Source: Orobanche coerulescens
Lineage: Eukaryota; Streptophyta; Magnoliopsida; Lamiales; Orobanchaceae
Direction: 5' to 3'
DNA length: 64,000 bases
Assembly: GCA_033398695.1 (NCBI GenBank)
Contig: CM065802.1
Span: 136,882,096-136,946,095, forward strand
Below are positions 35,243 through 47,202 of this stretch, one piece after another. Every line of letters starts with the position of its first letter. Position 1 is the stretch's first letter. The notes beneath the pieces were generated by a model. That model worked only from the letters and a program-made list of their open reading frames with translations. It searched no databases and was not told where the DNA came from. Both the position numbers and the translations under genes were made by a program.

Positions 35243-36383
35243 CTGCACATGATGAACAATTTTACCTGGTACGACGAGTCATACCAGGTAACCAAGGTCA
35301 GAGAATGCATACCAAATAACAACTACTAACAACGATATACGACATCTTTACAATCACAGTACCTAGTAATCATAGGGAATATTTCATCACTTAACCGACG
35401 AGTCTTTCTCTTTAACACATAAGCCCCCAAGGTCGCAACCAAGAGTCACGGAAGTATCCACACGGGAATACCCCGGAACATAGGTGCCCAATTCGGGTCT
35501 TACCCCCTAACACATTTCCACACGGGTACCATACAGGTTTTATCCCCAACACATCGGCCCATTTATAACATCTTTAGAGAAAGACAAACGTCGGCTTTTA
35601 TCAAAATGGCACGTACACACATACGGTATAACATTGATATTAGAAAATTCACGAGCAAGATTTCACTTGCCTGTGATCCGGTAGTAGGTGCTTTATGATA
35701 ACGAAGTCCCCACGCCTGCTCGAACTTAACCTAGCCACGAAACATCCGATTAACACCTCATACGGATTATAATGAATAAACTAGTCTCCCTTTCCTAACC
35801 GGATCCCTAGTGTAGTTTTAATTGTCGGTATGAGTATCGTTTCTAAGTTTTCAAGTGTTGTGTATCATTATCTCGTTCAATCTTATAATTAACATTAGGT
35901 ATATCGATATACTCAAGAAGATAATCCTATCATTCTTCGGTGTCAACGAATTGTTATGGCAAAATCGAATCTTATGCTTTCTAATACAATTCTATATCCC
36001 GAATACTACAATCGACGGATTTTATTGCACAACAACTTCGGTGGTTTGGCAACCAATATTGATTATACTATCGAATTATTTCCTTAGTTTGCTAAGTGTC
36101 AAAAATCACAAGGTAAGGGTGGCTACGGACAATGGAACATACGGTGACGGATTACTACGAATTTTCCCACAATTGATTCGTCAAATTTTACATTCCTAGT
36201 GATGATTTGAAGTGAAATTTTATTTGCACGAAACGAAACATATGAGAAACGAAATTTCCGGTTACTACAACTTCATCCGACAAGATTGTATACGAAGTTT
36301 AGCAAAATCTACCCAATACCCGCAATATAATAAGTATAAATAAGAAAACATCGAAGATATAACTCCAGGGATTGGTGGCTTAC
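35243..36383 (-). other. Possible leader intron in R-U5 of element B 5' LTR
   Basis: Donor-like ATAAG|GTAAGC and acceptor-like ATGTGCAG|G are identical to those of the 3' LTR copy. Confidence 0.45.
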
Positions 36384-36611
36384 CTTATTGGAAGAAGAAT
36401 AATGAAGATGGTTGAAGGATTCACAAGAACTACGAGGAAAACGAGAAGTGACTTGAACGACATGGATAATCTTCACCGAAGCTCAAGAATCCACCTCCTC
36501 AATGTTAATTCAAGTGTTTAAGAGGCTTAAGAACCGGGTATAGGGCTAGGAATTTCTCCAAGGGTGGCAGTTTGTGATGTTGGGTCGTGCAAATGAAGAA
36601 GGGAACTATCA

Positions 36612-36950
36612 TTTTATAAAACTTGGTTTTGATAACGTACGTTAACGATAAGGGTGTTACGTACGTAAGGTGTATTACGTACGTAGCAGTGTGCTGACAA
36701 CGTACGTAAAGAACTCGCTGCCCGAAATGTGCCCAAGTGTTACGTACGTTAAATTTGGGACATAACGTACGTAACGAACAATTGACTCGTTTGTCCTCTA
36801 GCCCGCCGAATGTAGCCCTGTCCGTGTCAAAAGAAAGATTCTGGTCGGAAGACCGACCCACCCGTTACGTACGTAATGTAGCTGCCTTAACGTACGTAAC
36901 GATCGAAATATAGCGTACGTTAGGCATGGGTTATAGCGCGCGTTAGACAA
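36612..36950 (-). promoter_or_regulatory. U3 promoter module of element B 5' LTR
   Basis: About ten palindromes, mostly TTACGTACGTAA or TAACGTACGTTA, lie at 36632-36945. The TATA box (minus TTTTATAAAATG) is near 36610-36622. Confidence 0.75.
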
Positions 36951-37213
36951 ACCCTTTTAGCCTCAAACCACATTCTAACCATCTTGGGGTGACCATCCCT
37001 TCCACTCGTCAACAATTATCGGGGAACAAGACGTTGGCCACCGTCATATTCGCACCGACGATCGTCCCACGGCGTCAAGGTGCGTCACCCCCGTTTCATT
37101 CACATCGTACAATTATATAGCACTCAATGGAATACATAAATAGAAATGACGTCACATTACCAAACATTCACACAGTACAAAGTAATCAAGCATGGAATAC
37201 CGGAGGTATTACA

Positions 37214-37820
37214 ACCAGTTGACCTTCTCGCAGGTCATAATGGCGACCATCATCCTGAATATGAGATTTGTGCACATCTCAAATGCACCTGTACGATTCT
37301 CAATGATGCGGCAGCAAAAATCATGTAAATAAACAAATGGTAAACAAAAATTCTTCTTATGGCATGTGGTGTGAACCACTTCCACCGTTTTCGAGCCGGT
37401 GAACAAGCCATAGTATTGAGTCGTCAACTCTTGAGACCCAAAGGTCTCAAGTTCCATGGTCAGGCCATCAGAGGGTAGCCTGAACATGTTTTTGAGAAGC
37501 TCTTGGTCAATGCGGATCTCCACTCTGCGAATGACTGCTGTGATATCTACAACATGTCCTCCTAGAGCCAGAGGCAGAAAACGAACCACGGCGTTGAGAT
37601 AGAACTCCTCAACAAGATGAACGTCATATTTCTCGGTGGTGTGGCTCCCAAGGCGATAGAGGCCTTATTGATGGATTCTAGTGGTGACGACCTCCATGGC
37701 ATCGACGTCATCACTTTCAGCGTGAATGCGTTCCATCACGACAGATCTGGAGAAGATCCGTCCATCGATGAAGTTCAGAGACTTCTTGAGAGAGGTGGAA
37801 TATGTCTGAGTAGACGCCAT
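37214..37820 (-). pseudogene. Env-like ORF of element J, 5' part
   Basis: Met at 37820 opens the ORF about 770 bp downstream of pol. One minus-strand frame is kept, with a TAA near 37670. The segment with VHLVEEFYLNAVVRF and ITAVIRRVEIRIDQELL resembles the domain of plant transposon-associated proteins that starts with an (V/A)xEFYxNL motif. I recognise that domain by pattern only. Such ORFs after pol are called env-like in Sireviruses. Element B interrupts it at 37213. No signal peptide is evident. Confidence 0.6.
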
Positions 37821-38586
37821 TGATGATTCTCAAGAAAAGATGAAAAATATTCAAGAAAAATATGCAGTAAACACAGAAAAACTTGTAGGCTGAATTGCAT
37901 GAGTGCTCTTAAAATATGCAGAAGGCGTAAAGAGTCTCAAATGGCATTTGTAGTCCTTTTATAGTAGGCGGTGAAGAAGGGTTTTCAGAGAATGAATGGT
38001 CAGATGTAATGGATGGGAACCGGTGTTTGAAATAAACAGTCACGATGAACTGAGTGTAACTGGTACACTTATCCATTGTATTTTAAAATAGGAGCGGGTC
38101 CCACTTCTTACATTTGTTATTACCCTTAATACCTGAAACGGCGGTATTATATTTTAAACAATTTGAAAACATCGCGGCTTTTGAGATTTAATTGTCCAGA
38201 TGTCGTGTAAGGCATTTAATGTAAACGACGTTTGATATGAAAACAGGGCACATGGACAAAAATTGTTTTTAAAATGAAATATTATAATATATAATGAATC
38301 GAAATCCCATAGTATGTGTTTTATTCGCGACGATACAGCGTTCCCCCTTAAAAGGTACATATAGGTTTTGATTCCATACAGCAAATTTTGGATTAATGCT
38401 GTATTCATGGGTCATACTGTATTCCCCCTTAATTATTGCACACGTTAGCTGTAGGATGATTCATATCACTTTGTTCCCTACAGTGCTGTATTGAAGGTTC
38501 TGAGTGTACATATAATTAATGGTGGATACTGTATTCTTGGGTCTTACAGCATTCCCCCTCAATTGTTGAGTAAAAACAGTAAATAC
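37821..38586 (-). other. Element J spacer between pol and env-like ORF, with polypurine-like tracts
   Basis: This is AT-rich noncoding sequence. Three TTCCCCCTT-type tracts (38341, 38422, 38552; purine on the minus strand) resemble the main polypurine tract. Multiplied tracts are a known Sirevirus trait. No gene is seen. Confidence 0.6.
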
Positions 38587-41500
38587 TTACAAGGAGTCAG
38601 GCTGTATCAATCCCAATTCTTGTCGAAGCATGTTGAATCTTGCTGTATCGAGAGGTTTGGTGAAGATGTCGGCCAACTGAATGTCTGTATGAACTTTTTC
38701 CAGCCGAACATCCTTGTTCTCGACATGATTCCTTATGAAATGATGCTTCATGTTGATGTGCTTAGTGCGCGAGTGCAATACAGGGTTGTGCGTTATTGCA
38801 ATTGCACTCGTGCTTATCACACATGATTGGCGTTTCCTTGGCTTCAATCCCATAATCTGACAACTATTGCTGTATCCAAAGGATCTGCATACAGCAACTA
38901 CCAGCAGCATAGTATTCTGATTCAGCCGTGGAAAGTGAGTTTGCCAATTGCTTCTTACTGAACCAAGAAACAAGTCTAGGTCCAAGAAAGTGACAAGTTC
39001 CACTTGTACTCTTCCTATCTAGCTTGCAGCCTCCAAGATCCGAGTCGCTGTATCCAACTAAATTGAATCTGCCTTCTTTAGGATATCACAGTCCCACATC
39101 GACTGTTCCTTTAATATACTTCAGGATTCGTTTAGCTGTATTGAAGTGTGATTCTTTGGGTGCTACTTGATATCTTGCACACACTCCTACGACAAACTGG
39201 ATATTGGGCCTGCTAGCTGTTAGGTACAGGAGAGAGCCAATAAGTTTCCTGTAGAGTGATTGGTCAACCGGCTTTCTGGCTTCATCAGCATTAATTTGCA
39301 CGGAAGTGCTCATGGGGGTTGATGATGATTTGGAAGAGTTCATTCCAAATTTGTTGAGAAGCTCCTTGCTGTATTTTTCCTGGTTGATGAAAATCCCTGT
39401 AGGCAACTGCTTTACCTGCAAACCTAGGAAATAACTAAGTTCTCCCATCATACTCATTTCAAATTTACTTTGCATGAGATGAGAGAACCTTTGACATAAA
39501 ACAAGGTTAGTTGAACCAAATATAATGTCATCTACATAGATTTGAACCATTAGAAGGTCATCACCTTCCTGTATTTTGAACAAGGTCTTGTCCACAACAC
39601 CTTTCTCAAATCCATTATCGGTTAGATATTGGGACAGGGTCTCATACCATGCTCTAGGGTCTTGCTTAAGTCCATACAGTGCTTTCCTCAGCCTATATAC
39701 TAAATCGGTGCTGTCTGTGTTGGCAAACCCTGGTGGTTGTTCAACATAAACTTCTTCGGCAAGGTCTCCATTTAGGAATGCACTTTTGACGTCCATTTGG
39801 TATACAATAAAGCTCTTATGGGCGGCAAAGGCTAAAAATATCCTAATGGCTTCTAGTCTGGCTACAGGGGCAAAAGTTTCATCGTAGTCTATGCCTTCTT
39901 CCTGTCTATAGCCTTGTGCGACTAGTCTGGATTTATTCCTTATAATTAGTCCATTTCGATTCTTCTTGTTTCTAAATACCCATTTGGTTCCAATAACTGA
40001 TTGATGCGTAGGTCTGGGTACAAGATACCGTACATTGTTTCTTTCGAAACCGTTAAGCTCTTCTTCCATAGATGTTATCCAATGAGAATTATAAAGAGCT
40101 TCTATGGTAGAAACAGGTTCGGACTGTGCTAAGAATACAACAATAGTGCACATATTGAGTCTTCTAAGCTCGGATTGAGATTTCCATTCAGGGAATGGTG
40201 ATATCTCAGTATCTAGTTCTTCTTGTGCACACAGTACATTTCCTTGTGTACTCTGTATTCTCCTTCGGGTAGAAACACCAGCATTAATGTTTCCAATGAT
40301 CATCTCTTGCGGGTGATCTCTCAACCATCTTTGGTCGGGTTCTAATTCGTGGTCCCGTACTGTATCTTGAGTTGCTGTAGTTTCAGCTTCAGCTTGTACG
40401 GCATCGGCTTCATCTACGTCGATTCTTACAGCTGCGGGATTGATTTCTAGGTCAACAACAGGTTCTATGGGAGTTGGTGGATCTAATATGGAAAGTTGTT
40501 GGATGTTCTGAGTAACAGCTTCTACTCCTGTAGGGTCATGGTGAGGTTCGTCGAAGACTACATGAACTAATTCCTCGATCGTCAGCTTCCTTTTATTAAA
40601 GATCCTGTAAGCTTTGCTGACGGAGGAATATCCTACAAATAGTCATTCATCTGACTTCTCATCAAAAGTTCTAAGTTGATCCTTCCCATTATTCAACACA
40701 TAGCACCTGCATCCAAAAATGTGAAAATACGAAACTAACGGGGTTTTGTTGTTCCATACCTCATATGCTGTTTTATTGTGGTGTTTGTTGACGATGCAGC
40801 GGTTTTGAGTGTAGCATGCTGTATTGGTTGCTTCACCCCAGAAATGCTGTGGCAACTTGCTTTCGGCAATCATTGTCATTGTTGCTTCTTTCAGCATCCT
40901 ATTCTTTCGCTCGGCAACACCATTTTGTTGAGGTGTACGGGCAGCTGAGTATTCGTGCTATCCCATTTTCCGAACAGTATTGCTCTATAAAGCGGTTAGT
41001 AAATTCTGTACCTCTGTCGGAACAAATGGACACGATACTCGATCCCTTTTCATTTTGAAGCTTTTTCAGGATCTCGGGCAGCTTTGATGCTGTTTTCTTC
41101 TTCTTGCTTAAGAAAATAGTCCAAACATACCTGGAGTAGTCATCAACAATAACAAGACAGTATTTCTTACCTCCCAAACTTACCGGGTCTATAGGACCAT
41201 AGAGATCCATGTGTAGCATCTCCAACACTCTGTGGGTTGAAAGGTAAGATTTGTTCTTCAGGGTGGACTTGATTTGTTTGCCTTTTTGACATGGTCCACA
41301 GACACTGTCTTTTTGGAATGATACATTCAACAATCCTCTAACCAGTCCCTGTCTTGAGAGCTTGTTGATCGTCTTGAAGTTGACATGTGACATCCTCTGA
41401 TGCCATAGCCAGCTTAGATCTGCAGTGCCTTTGGCAACTAAACAAGGAATTGTGGAGCTCATAGGCATCCAGTCAGCAATATACATATTACCAGATCTGC

Positions 41501-41968
41501 TTCCTATGAGCACAACTTCTTTGGTCAGGATGGTCTTGACTCTACAGTGATCTATATAGAATTTCACCGAGAACTGTTTGTCATAGAACTGGCTAATACT
41601 AAGTATACTGTACTGTAAGCCTTCAACATGAGCTACATCGGTGACTTTGAATTTTTCGACAAGAAGGTTTACTTTTCCTCTTGTTCTTACTTTAGATTTA
41701 TCACCGAAGTGCACTTTTGGACCGCGACCTTCTACGAAATCCGATAGCTTGCTTCTATCTCCTGTCATGTGCCGGGAGCATCCGCTGTCGAAGTACCATA
41801 TGTCCTTCTACAAAATGTCCTGTAGCACATAAATTATGTAAATTTAGGTCCCCTTTGATTGTTGGGTCCGTGAATGTTAGTGCCTTTTGGTACCCAAATT
41901 TTCCTGATAGCAATTGGTTTACTGTAGGTTACATTTGGTACGGATTTGCGGTATCTCCGTGGGGCATG
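38587..41968 (-). pseudogene. Element J pol (Sirevirus-type): protease, integrase, RT, RNase H
   Basis: Order on the minus strand: gag-pol linker with IRKIWVPKGTN (~41890); protease WYFDSGCSRHMTGD (~41790); GAG-pre-integrase zinc region (WHQRMSHVNF, CGPCQKGK); integrase core (HMDLYGPI, VDDYSRYVW, SDRGTEFTN); RT with [14 protein letters not shown]; RNase H (STAESEYYA). RT wording such as [10 protein letters not shown] and [16 protein letters not shown] is typical of Sireviruses. Breaks: a frameshift near 40940 just at the integrase catalytic Glu block, a stop at about 40641, another at about 39084, and more in RNase H. It ends at 38587. Gag is missing upstream. Confidence 0.88.
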
Positions 41969-41973
41969 TACGT

Positions 41974-43162
41974 AGTTGGTCACTAAGTATACTGGATACA
42001 GCTTGGAAAGAGTTTTAAATAACATGATGTACGGTTTTAAAATCTGAGTGCGTAGCGGAAGTCTTAAATACGATGAGATTCTTTGTGGATCTGACAACTC
42101 GATGTGCAGTGTATACTTAAATAATCACAGTTAATAAAGCAATAAAGGCAGAAGGTAAATAACACATTATTTAAAGTGGTTCGAGGTAAACCCCTCTACG
42201 TCCACAGGTCCTCCACACAGGAGTAAAAAGTTTATTATAATTACTGCGTACACAACTATGTAATTATAACAACAGTCAATCAATATATCGTTCACACAGA
42301 TTGATATAAAGATCTTAGCTTTCAACCATTCACACAGATTGGTTTGAGCTAACACTTTGACTGGCTTCTTCACACACAGTTCTGAAGCTTCGTCTTCTTC
42401 AATGCAAGTCCTTCACACACAGTTTGGGAGTAGCAAAGATTCCTCAGTCCACACAGTGATGATATGAGTTTGTTCAAAGATAGAACAGGGTCTGAACAAC
42501 AGCTATGACTTTCTGGGCTATAAGCTGATGATGTGTTGTTCAAGGTTTGAGCACTGCATATCTCTTATATCTGAATAGCAGAAAGCTTGGGGAGATATGT
42601 TTTGCTGAATATTTCTTGTAAGCTTGATTGTTTGTGAGTCGTTCTTTCGTGTAGTTTAGTAGTTGATGATCTTCAAACTCTGGAGATATATATAGCCTTC
42701 TGAAATATATCCGTTTGAAATATATCCGTTGAGGCAAGATTCTGCGACAACTGATATTTGACTGAGATCCGGATATTGCGGGATTTGAAGATCTTCTGAC
42801 TTACAGTATTTAAATACTTTATCTTATAGTATTTAAATACTTATTTATCAACGGGACTTGACTTCTAGCGAATACTGAAGATTCCTTCTTGTCCTGTTGA
42901 GAGCTATATGGAAGGTATTACTGTATTGATATTCGATACAGCTTCCATACTTTGGCTTTACGAAACTCTTTGTTGTATGATCAATATATTGTATGGTTGG
43001 GACTGCGAGAAGTCTTCGATACAGGTTTGATACTTATCAGTTTTTCGATACAGCTAGAGGCGGTATTCAGGATTTGGCATATTGTCAAAACATTCTGACA
43101 ATACGATCGATACAGGGTTTGTTATCCAAGCAGCATCGATACAGGGATTTGTTATCGCAACA
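41974..43162 (-). repeat. Element J 5' LTR, fused directly to pol
   Basis: It is 1189 bp, with the outer end CGCAACA at 43162. The inner end reads AGTTGGTC instead of TGTTGGTC. No primer site follows: the next bases on the minus strand already encode the linker to protease. The TATA-like GGCTATATATATC (minus) is near 42685-42698. Confidence 0.85.
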
Positions 43163-43858
43163 TAAACCCAGGCCGAGTTACGTACGTTAGCCACATGTAG
43201 CTAACGTACGTTAGCTTGTTAACATATGTAAGCCCTCCCAAGATTACGTACGTAATGCAATGGGAAGGACCGCCTGTCCAATTTCCTACATACCATTACA
43301 TATGTAACAGCGTATTGCATTACGTACGTAATATCCCTTCCTGAGCAGTACAGGCCGCTACCAACAGGCAAGGAAGGAACCGAAAAATCGAAATGCAATG
43401 ATGAACAAAACACGAGGGTACGAACGTAAAGGATTCGAGGCAACGATTAAGTGTTGAAGGAAAACATATTCCCGGCTACCTGAAGGTTCGGAAAACAACA
43501 ACAAACATAATTATCCCAAAACTTTGGGAAATTACAAAACGGGCTAAAACGTCTGAAATGTACGATACACGGTCGAAACACCAAACAAAAGCTCACAACA
43601 CGCATAATAACATGATATGGATCTTCGGCAACCCCGAAACGGCGGTTCCGAACGACGATTTACGAGAATACACGAAATAGCAACAAAAATGACATAAAAC
43701 ATAGAATCGGGTAAAACAAGTCCGAAACAAGCTCGAACGACAAGAAGTCAAATATTAAATATTCTCGAAATGTCAATACGGTTACAAGCGAGTTGCTAAA
43801 AATGAAAATACACCAAAAATGATAATATCGGGAAAAAGGAAAAAATGCGGATATTACA
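43163..43858 (-). repeat. Element C 5' LTR, part 2 (U3 side)
   Basis: This is the outer part of the LTR that begins at 13014. After the duplicated TAAAC it carries six palindromes at 43170-43335 (TTACGTACGTTA, TAACATATGTAA and others), then AT-rich U3 to GCGGATATTACA. Confidence 0.85.
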
Positions 43859-43863
43859 AATGG

Positions 43864-44227
43864 TCAAGACCAACCAATCTCTAGTACATACTACAACCTC
43901 TCACATAACGATCTAATGTTATATAGGTTGTGAACTAATTATTACTATATAAGGAACCGATAATGTGATCTTCTGTGTGACACGACACACCACATTATCT
44001 ACAATATAAAGTAATTTAGACAACATTTGCATAACCATAGCGTGAATAAATATGCAAAACATGTCACAAATGAATTAAATATTCTCATAGATAAAGATCG
44101 GGAAATTAGGTAATACAAGCATAAAGTATGCTTTGATGTATACAACCCTAACAATCTCCCACTTATACTCAAAGCATGCTTTTGAAGTATACTATCTAGA
44201 CTATGTCTATTTATCTCCAACTTATAC
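43864..44227 (-). repeat. Element D 3' LTR, part 2, and polypurine tract
   Basis: It continues the LTR started at 11365 and ends CCCTAACA at 44153. The minus strand then reads AAGTGGGAGAT, the usual copia polypurine tract. Confidence 0.8.
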
Positions 44228-47202
44228 TCAAAGCAATGCTTCCATACATCTTAACCCCATTCCTTCCACATGCCCTTTAAATGACTTTGAGGGCAACCCT
44301 TTCGTGAAAGGATCAGCTAGGTTGTCTTCAGATGCTATCTTGGAGACAATATTCTTCCCTCTCTTCACAAAATCTCGAATAAGATGATATTTGTGCTTGA
44401 TATATTTGCTTTCTTTGTGGGCCCGTGGTTCCTTCGAATTTGCAACAACACCGGTATTATCAGAATAAAGTGTAATACTCCTAGGCAAATTAGGAACCAC
44501 ACCCAAAATCCTTTAGAAATCACTTGAGCCACCGCCTCTTTAGTTGCCTCTGAGGCTGCTACATACTCGGCTTCCGTGGTAGAGTCCTCTATGTATTTCT
44601 GCTTCATACTCCTTCAACTGATGGATCCACCTCCCAAAGTGAACATATTCGGAAGTTGATTTTGACTTTTCTTTGTCTGAACTGAAATCTGAGGTACTTG
44701 AGTATATACTTGACAACAATCTAATGTCCCGATCCTGGGTTCGACTGATATCTCGCCACCATGCCTACAACATGACAGATATTAGGCCTAGTGCAAAGCA
44801 TAACATACATGAGGCTTCCTACTGCCGAAGCATAAGGGACCAGCTTCATGTCATCTATCTCCTTCTGTGTCCTAGGACACATAGCCTTAGATAGCTGAAT
44901 TCCATGTCTGTAAGGTAAGAAACATTTCTTGGAATTCTCCATACTAAACCGCTTTAGCACCGTATCGATATAGGATACCTAAGATAAGCAAAACATCCTT
45001 TTCTTGCGATCTCGAAAGATCCTAATACCAAGGATGTGCCCAGCTTCTCCCAAATCCTTCATATCGAATTGCTCAGATAGCCATACCCTTACGTATGATA
45101 ATACATTTACATTGTTTCTAATTAGAAGTATATCATCTACGTACAGTACAAGAAACACTAGCACGTTTCCATCGCACTTTTTGTATACACAAACTTCACT
45201 AGGACACTGTTCAAAACCATACGATTGACTGACCTCATCAAATCGCATGTTCCAAGACCTTGATGCTTGCTTGAGACCATAAATCGCTTTATTAAGCTTG
45301 CACACTAAGTGCTCCTCTCCTTCAGCAATGAATCCCTCAGGTTGGCGTATATAGATTTCCTTATCAAGACTCCCGTTCAAGAACGCATTCCTTGACATCC
45401 ATCTGCCAAATCTCCATATCCAAATGCGCAGCTATCGCTAAGAGAATCCGGATCGATTTAAGCATGGCTACTAGCGAAAAGGTCTCATCGTAGTCGATGA
45501 CCTCTTTCTGAGTGTAATCTTTCGCAACAAGCCTTGTTTTGAAGGTTTTAACCTTACCTTTCGATCCTCTCTTATGCTTGTAGACCCACTTACTTCTAAT
45601 GGGTTTTACCCCATTGGGTATCTCTACTAGCTCCCACACTTCATTAAAATCCATAGATCCCATTTCAGATTCCATTGCTATTTGCCAGGATTTAGCATCC
45701 TTGTCTTGAACTGCATGCTTATATGTACAAGGATCCGTTTCATCCTGGTCCGGGAAGTGTTCGGAAGATGCTCCCACGCCAATGAAATGATCAGGTTGAC
45801 GAATAACCCTCCCACTACGACGAGGCATGTCCTTAGTTTGCGTATCCACAATAGTGTCGATACGTGGTATACTAAGTGTTTGTACAATTAGTATTGTCTA
45901 AATCTCGCCCCCTAAGTTCCTCTAGAATGACATCACTCCTAGGCTTGTGGCTTATTACATAGTCCTCCTCTAAGAACCGGGCATTGGTGTTAACAATGAC
46001 CTTCTGATCTTTAGGACTGTAGAATAAGCCACCCTTTATTCCCTTCGGATCTCCTACAAACACTCGTACTTTTGTACGATATGCCAACTTATCAGCTTCC
46101 TTATTCAGCGCATGTGCTGGTAAACCCCAAATCCAAATGTGTCTTAGATTGGGCTTGCGCCCACTCCACAGTTCTGTGGGTGTTTTTGGAACTGATTTCG
46201 AAGGCACCATATTTAGAATTTACGCCACTATTTCCAAGGCATATCCCCAAAATGAAATAGGCAAATCAAAATAACTCCTCATTGACCTAACCATCTCTAA
46301 TAAAGTACGATTCCTTTGTTCAGCAACACCATTTTGTTGTGGTGTACCAGGCGCAGTGAGCTGGGAAGTAATCCCCTCATGTTCCAAGAAATCCAAAAAC
46401 TCTCCACTAAGATATTCTCCACCATGATCAGATCGTAGTGACTTGATACTATGTCCATGACGCTTCTCCGTTTCAGCCTTGAATTCTTTGAACTTATCAA
46501 AAGATTCAGACTTACGTCGCATCAAATAGATGTATCCATATCTCGAATAATCATCTATAAATGTGATGAAGTATTCAAAACCACCCTTAGCCTGGATGTT
46601 CATTGGACCACATACATCGGTGTGTACCAATTCCAATACATTTTGTGCACGATTTCCTTTGCTTTGGAAAGCCCTTTTAGTCATTTTCCCTTCCAGATAG
46701 GATTCGCAAATTAGAAATGACTCAACTTGGAGTGAATCCAATGAGCCATCGCTCACCAATATTTGAATCCTTCTAAGGTTAATATGACCTAATCGTAAAT
46801 GCCACAAATATGTTTGATTTATGCTCGAAGGTTCTTTTCTTTTATTAGTATTAGTCAAATAATTAAGCGATTTATAATTATGAAAGGGAGTTGGTGTAGC
46901 ATTAATGACATAAAGTCCTTTATTATAAGTACTCGTGCAAACATATTCAGCATTTCTTTTAATAACTGAATTATCTCCAAAAGAAACTGAATATCCATCA
47001 CAACGCAATTTAGAAACTGAAATTAAATTCATTCTAAAATCAAGTACTAATAATACATTATTTAGGACTAGAATCCTATCATTCACTTTTAACTGCACGA
47101 CTCCCACTGCAACAGCCTTCAGCCTGGAATAGTCACCCCAGCTAATAGTAATCTCATCCGCACTAAGTACTTTGGTTACTGGGAACCCCTGCGAGTCATA
47201 AC
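44228..47202 (-). pseudogene. Element D pol (copia): integrase, RT, RNase H
   Basis: Reading on the minus strand from 47202: zinc region (WHLRLGHINLRRI); integrase core (HTDVCGPMNIQAKGG, FIDDYSRYGYIYL, SDHGGEYLSGEF, APGTPQQNGVAE); linker region to about 45850; RT (WVYKHKRGSKGKV, WQMDVK, EIYIRQPEGF, catalytic VLYVDDILL); RNase H (EDSTTEAEYVAASEA, DNTGVVANSKEPRAH, LADPFTKGL). At least five frameshifts or stops split it (near 46220, 45870, 45370, 44975, 44700, 44510). Wording is of the Tork-like copia type rather than Sirevirus. Its 5' part, with protease and gag, is replaced at 47203 by LTR H. Confidence 0.85.

Larger units (their letters stand above)
27845..37213 (-). mobile_element. Element B: full-length Tekay/Del-type Ty3 chromovirus, second family
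   Basis: TSD ACCAG flanks it (27840-27844, 37214-37218). It is 9369 bp with LTRs of 2239 and 2250 bp. The primer site (minus TGGTATCAGAGCC) is at 34946-34958 and the polypurine tract (minus TTTTAAGGGGGGTGATA) next to 30083. By eye about 20 substitutions separate the LTRs outside a cluster of one-base deletions at 29550-29725, so insertion seems recent. Gag and pol nevertheless carry frameshifts and stops. Confidence 0.95.
34964..37213 (-). repeat. Element B 5' LTR
   Basis: It is 2250 bp, from TGTAACACCCCC to GGAGGTATTACA. Symmetrical TTACGTACGTAA-type palindromes are intact here. Confidence 0.95.
14394..43162 (-). mobile_element. Element J: Sirevirus-like Ty1/copia element with a downstream env-like ORF
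   Basis: It is bounded by TGTTGGTCACTAAG at 14394 and CGCAACA at 43162, with exact TSD TAAAC (14389-14393, 43163-43167). Order on the minus strand: 5' LTR (43162-41974), truncated pol (41968-38587), spacer with polypurine-like tracts, env-like ORF in three pieces, polypurine tract, 3' LTR (15450-14394). Leader, primer site and gag are absent, because the 5' LTR is fused to the gag-pol linker. Elements A and B are inserted in the env-like ORF. RT motifs match Sireviruses. Confidence 0.85.
12554..43858 (-). mobile_element. Element C: internally deleted Tekay-type Ty3 element
   Basis: It is bounded by TGTAACACC at 12554 and GGATATTACA at 43858, with exact TSD AATGG (12549-12553 and 43859-43863). 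Its own sequence is a 3' LTR stub of about 170 bp, a gag start stub, a leader with primer site, and a 5' LTR (13014-14393 plus 43163-43858). The rest of the span is element J inserted in that LTR. One deletion removed most of the 3' LTR and all of pol. Confidence 0.85.
11365..47202 (-). mobile_element. Element D: Ty1/copia retrotransposon, 5' part missing, heavily interrupted
   Basis: The 3' LTR starts with TGTTGGAATATAAAACGC at 11365 and ends in CCCTAACA at 44153. It is split by element C at 12553/43859, and the spliced length is about 1.48 kb. A polypurine tract (minus AAGTGGGAGAT) abuts it at 44154. Pol follows on the minus strand to 47202, where LTR H cuts in. Gag, 5' LTR and right-hand TSD are outside the window or lost. 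The left flank is GCCAC. Confidence 0.8.
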
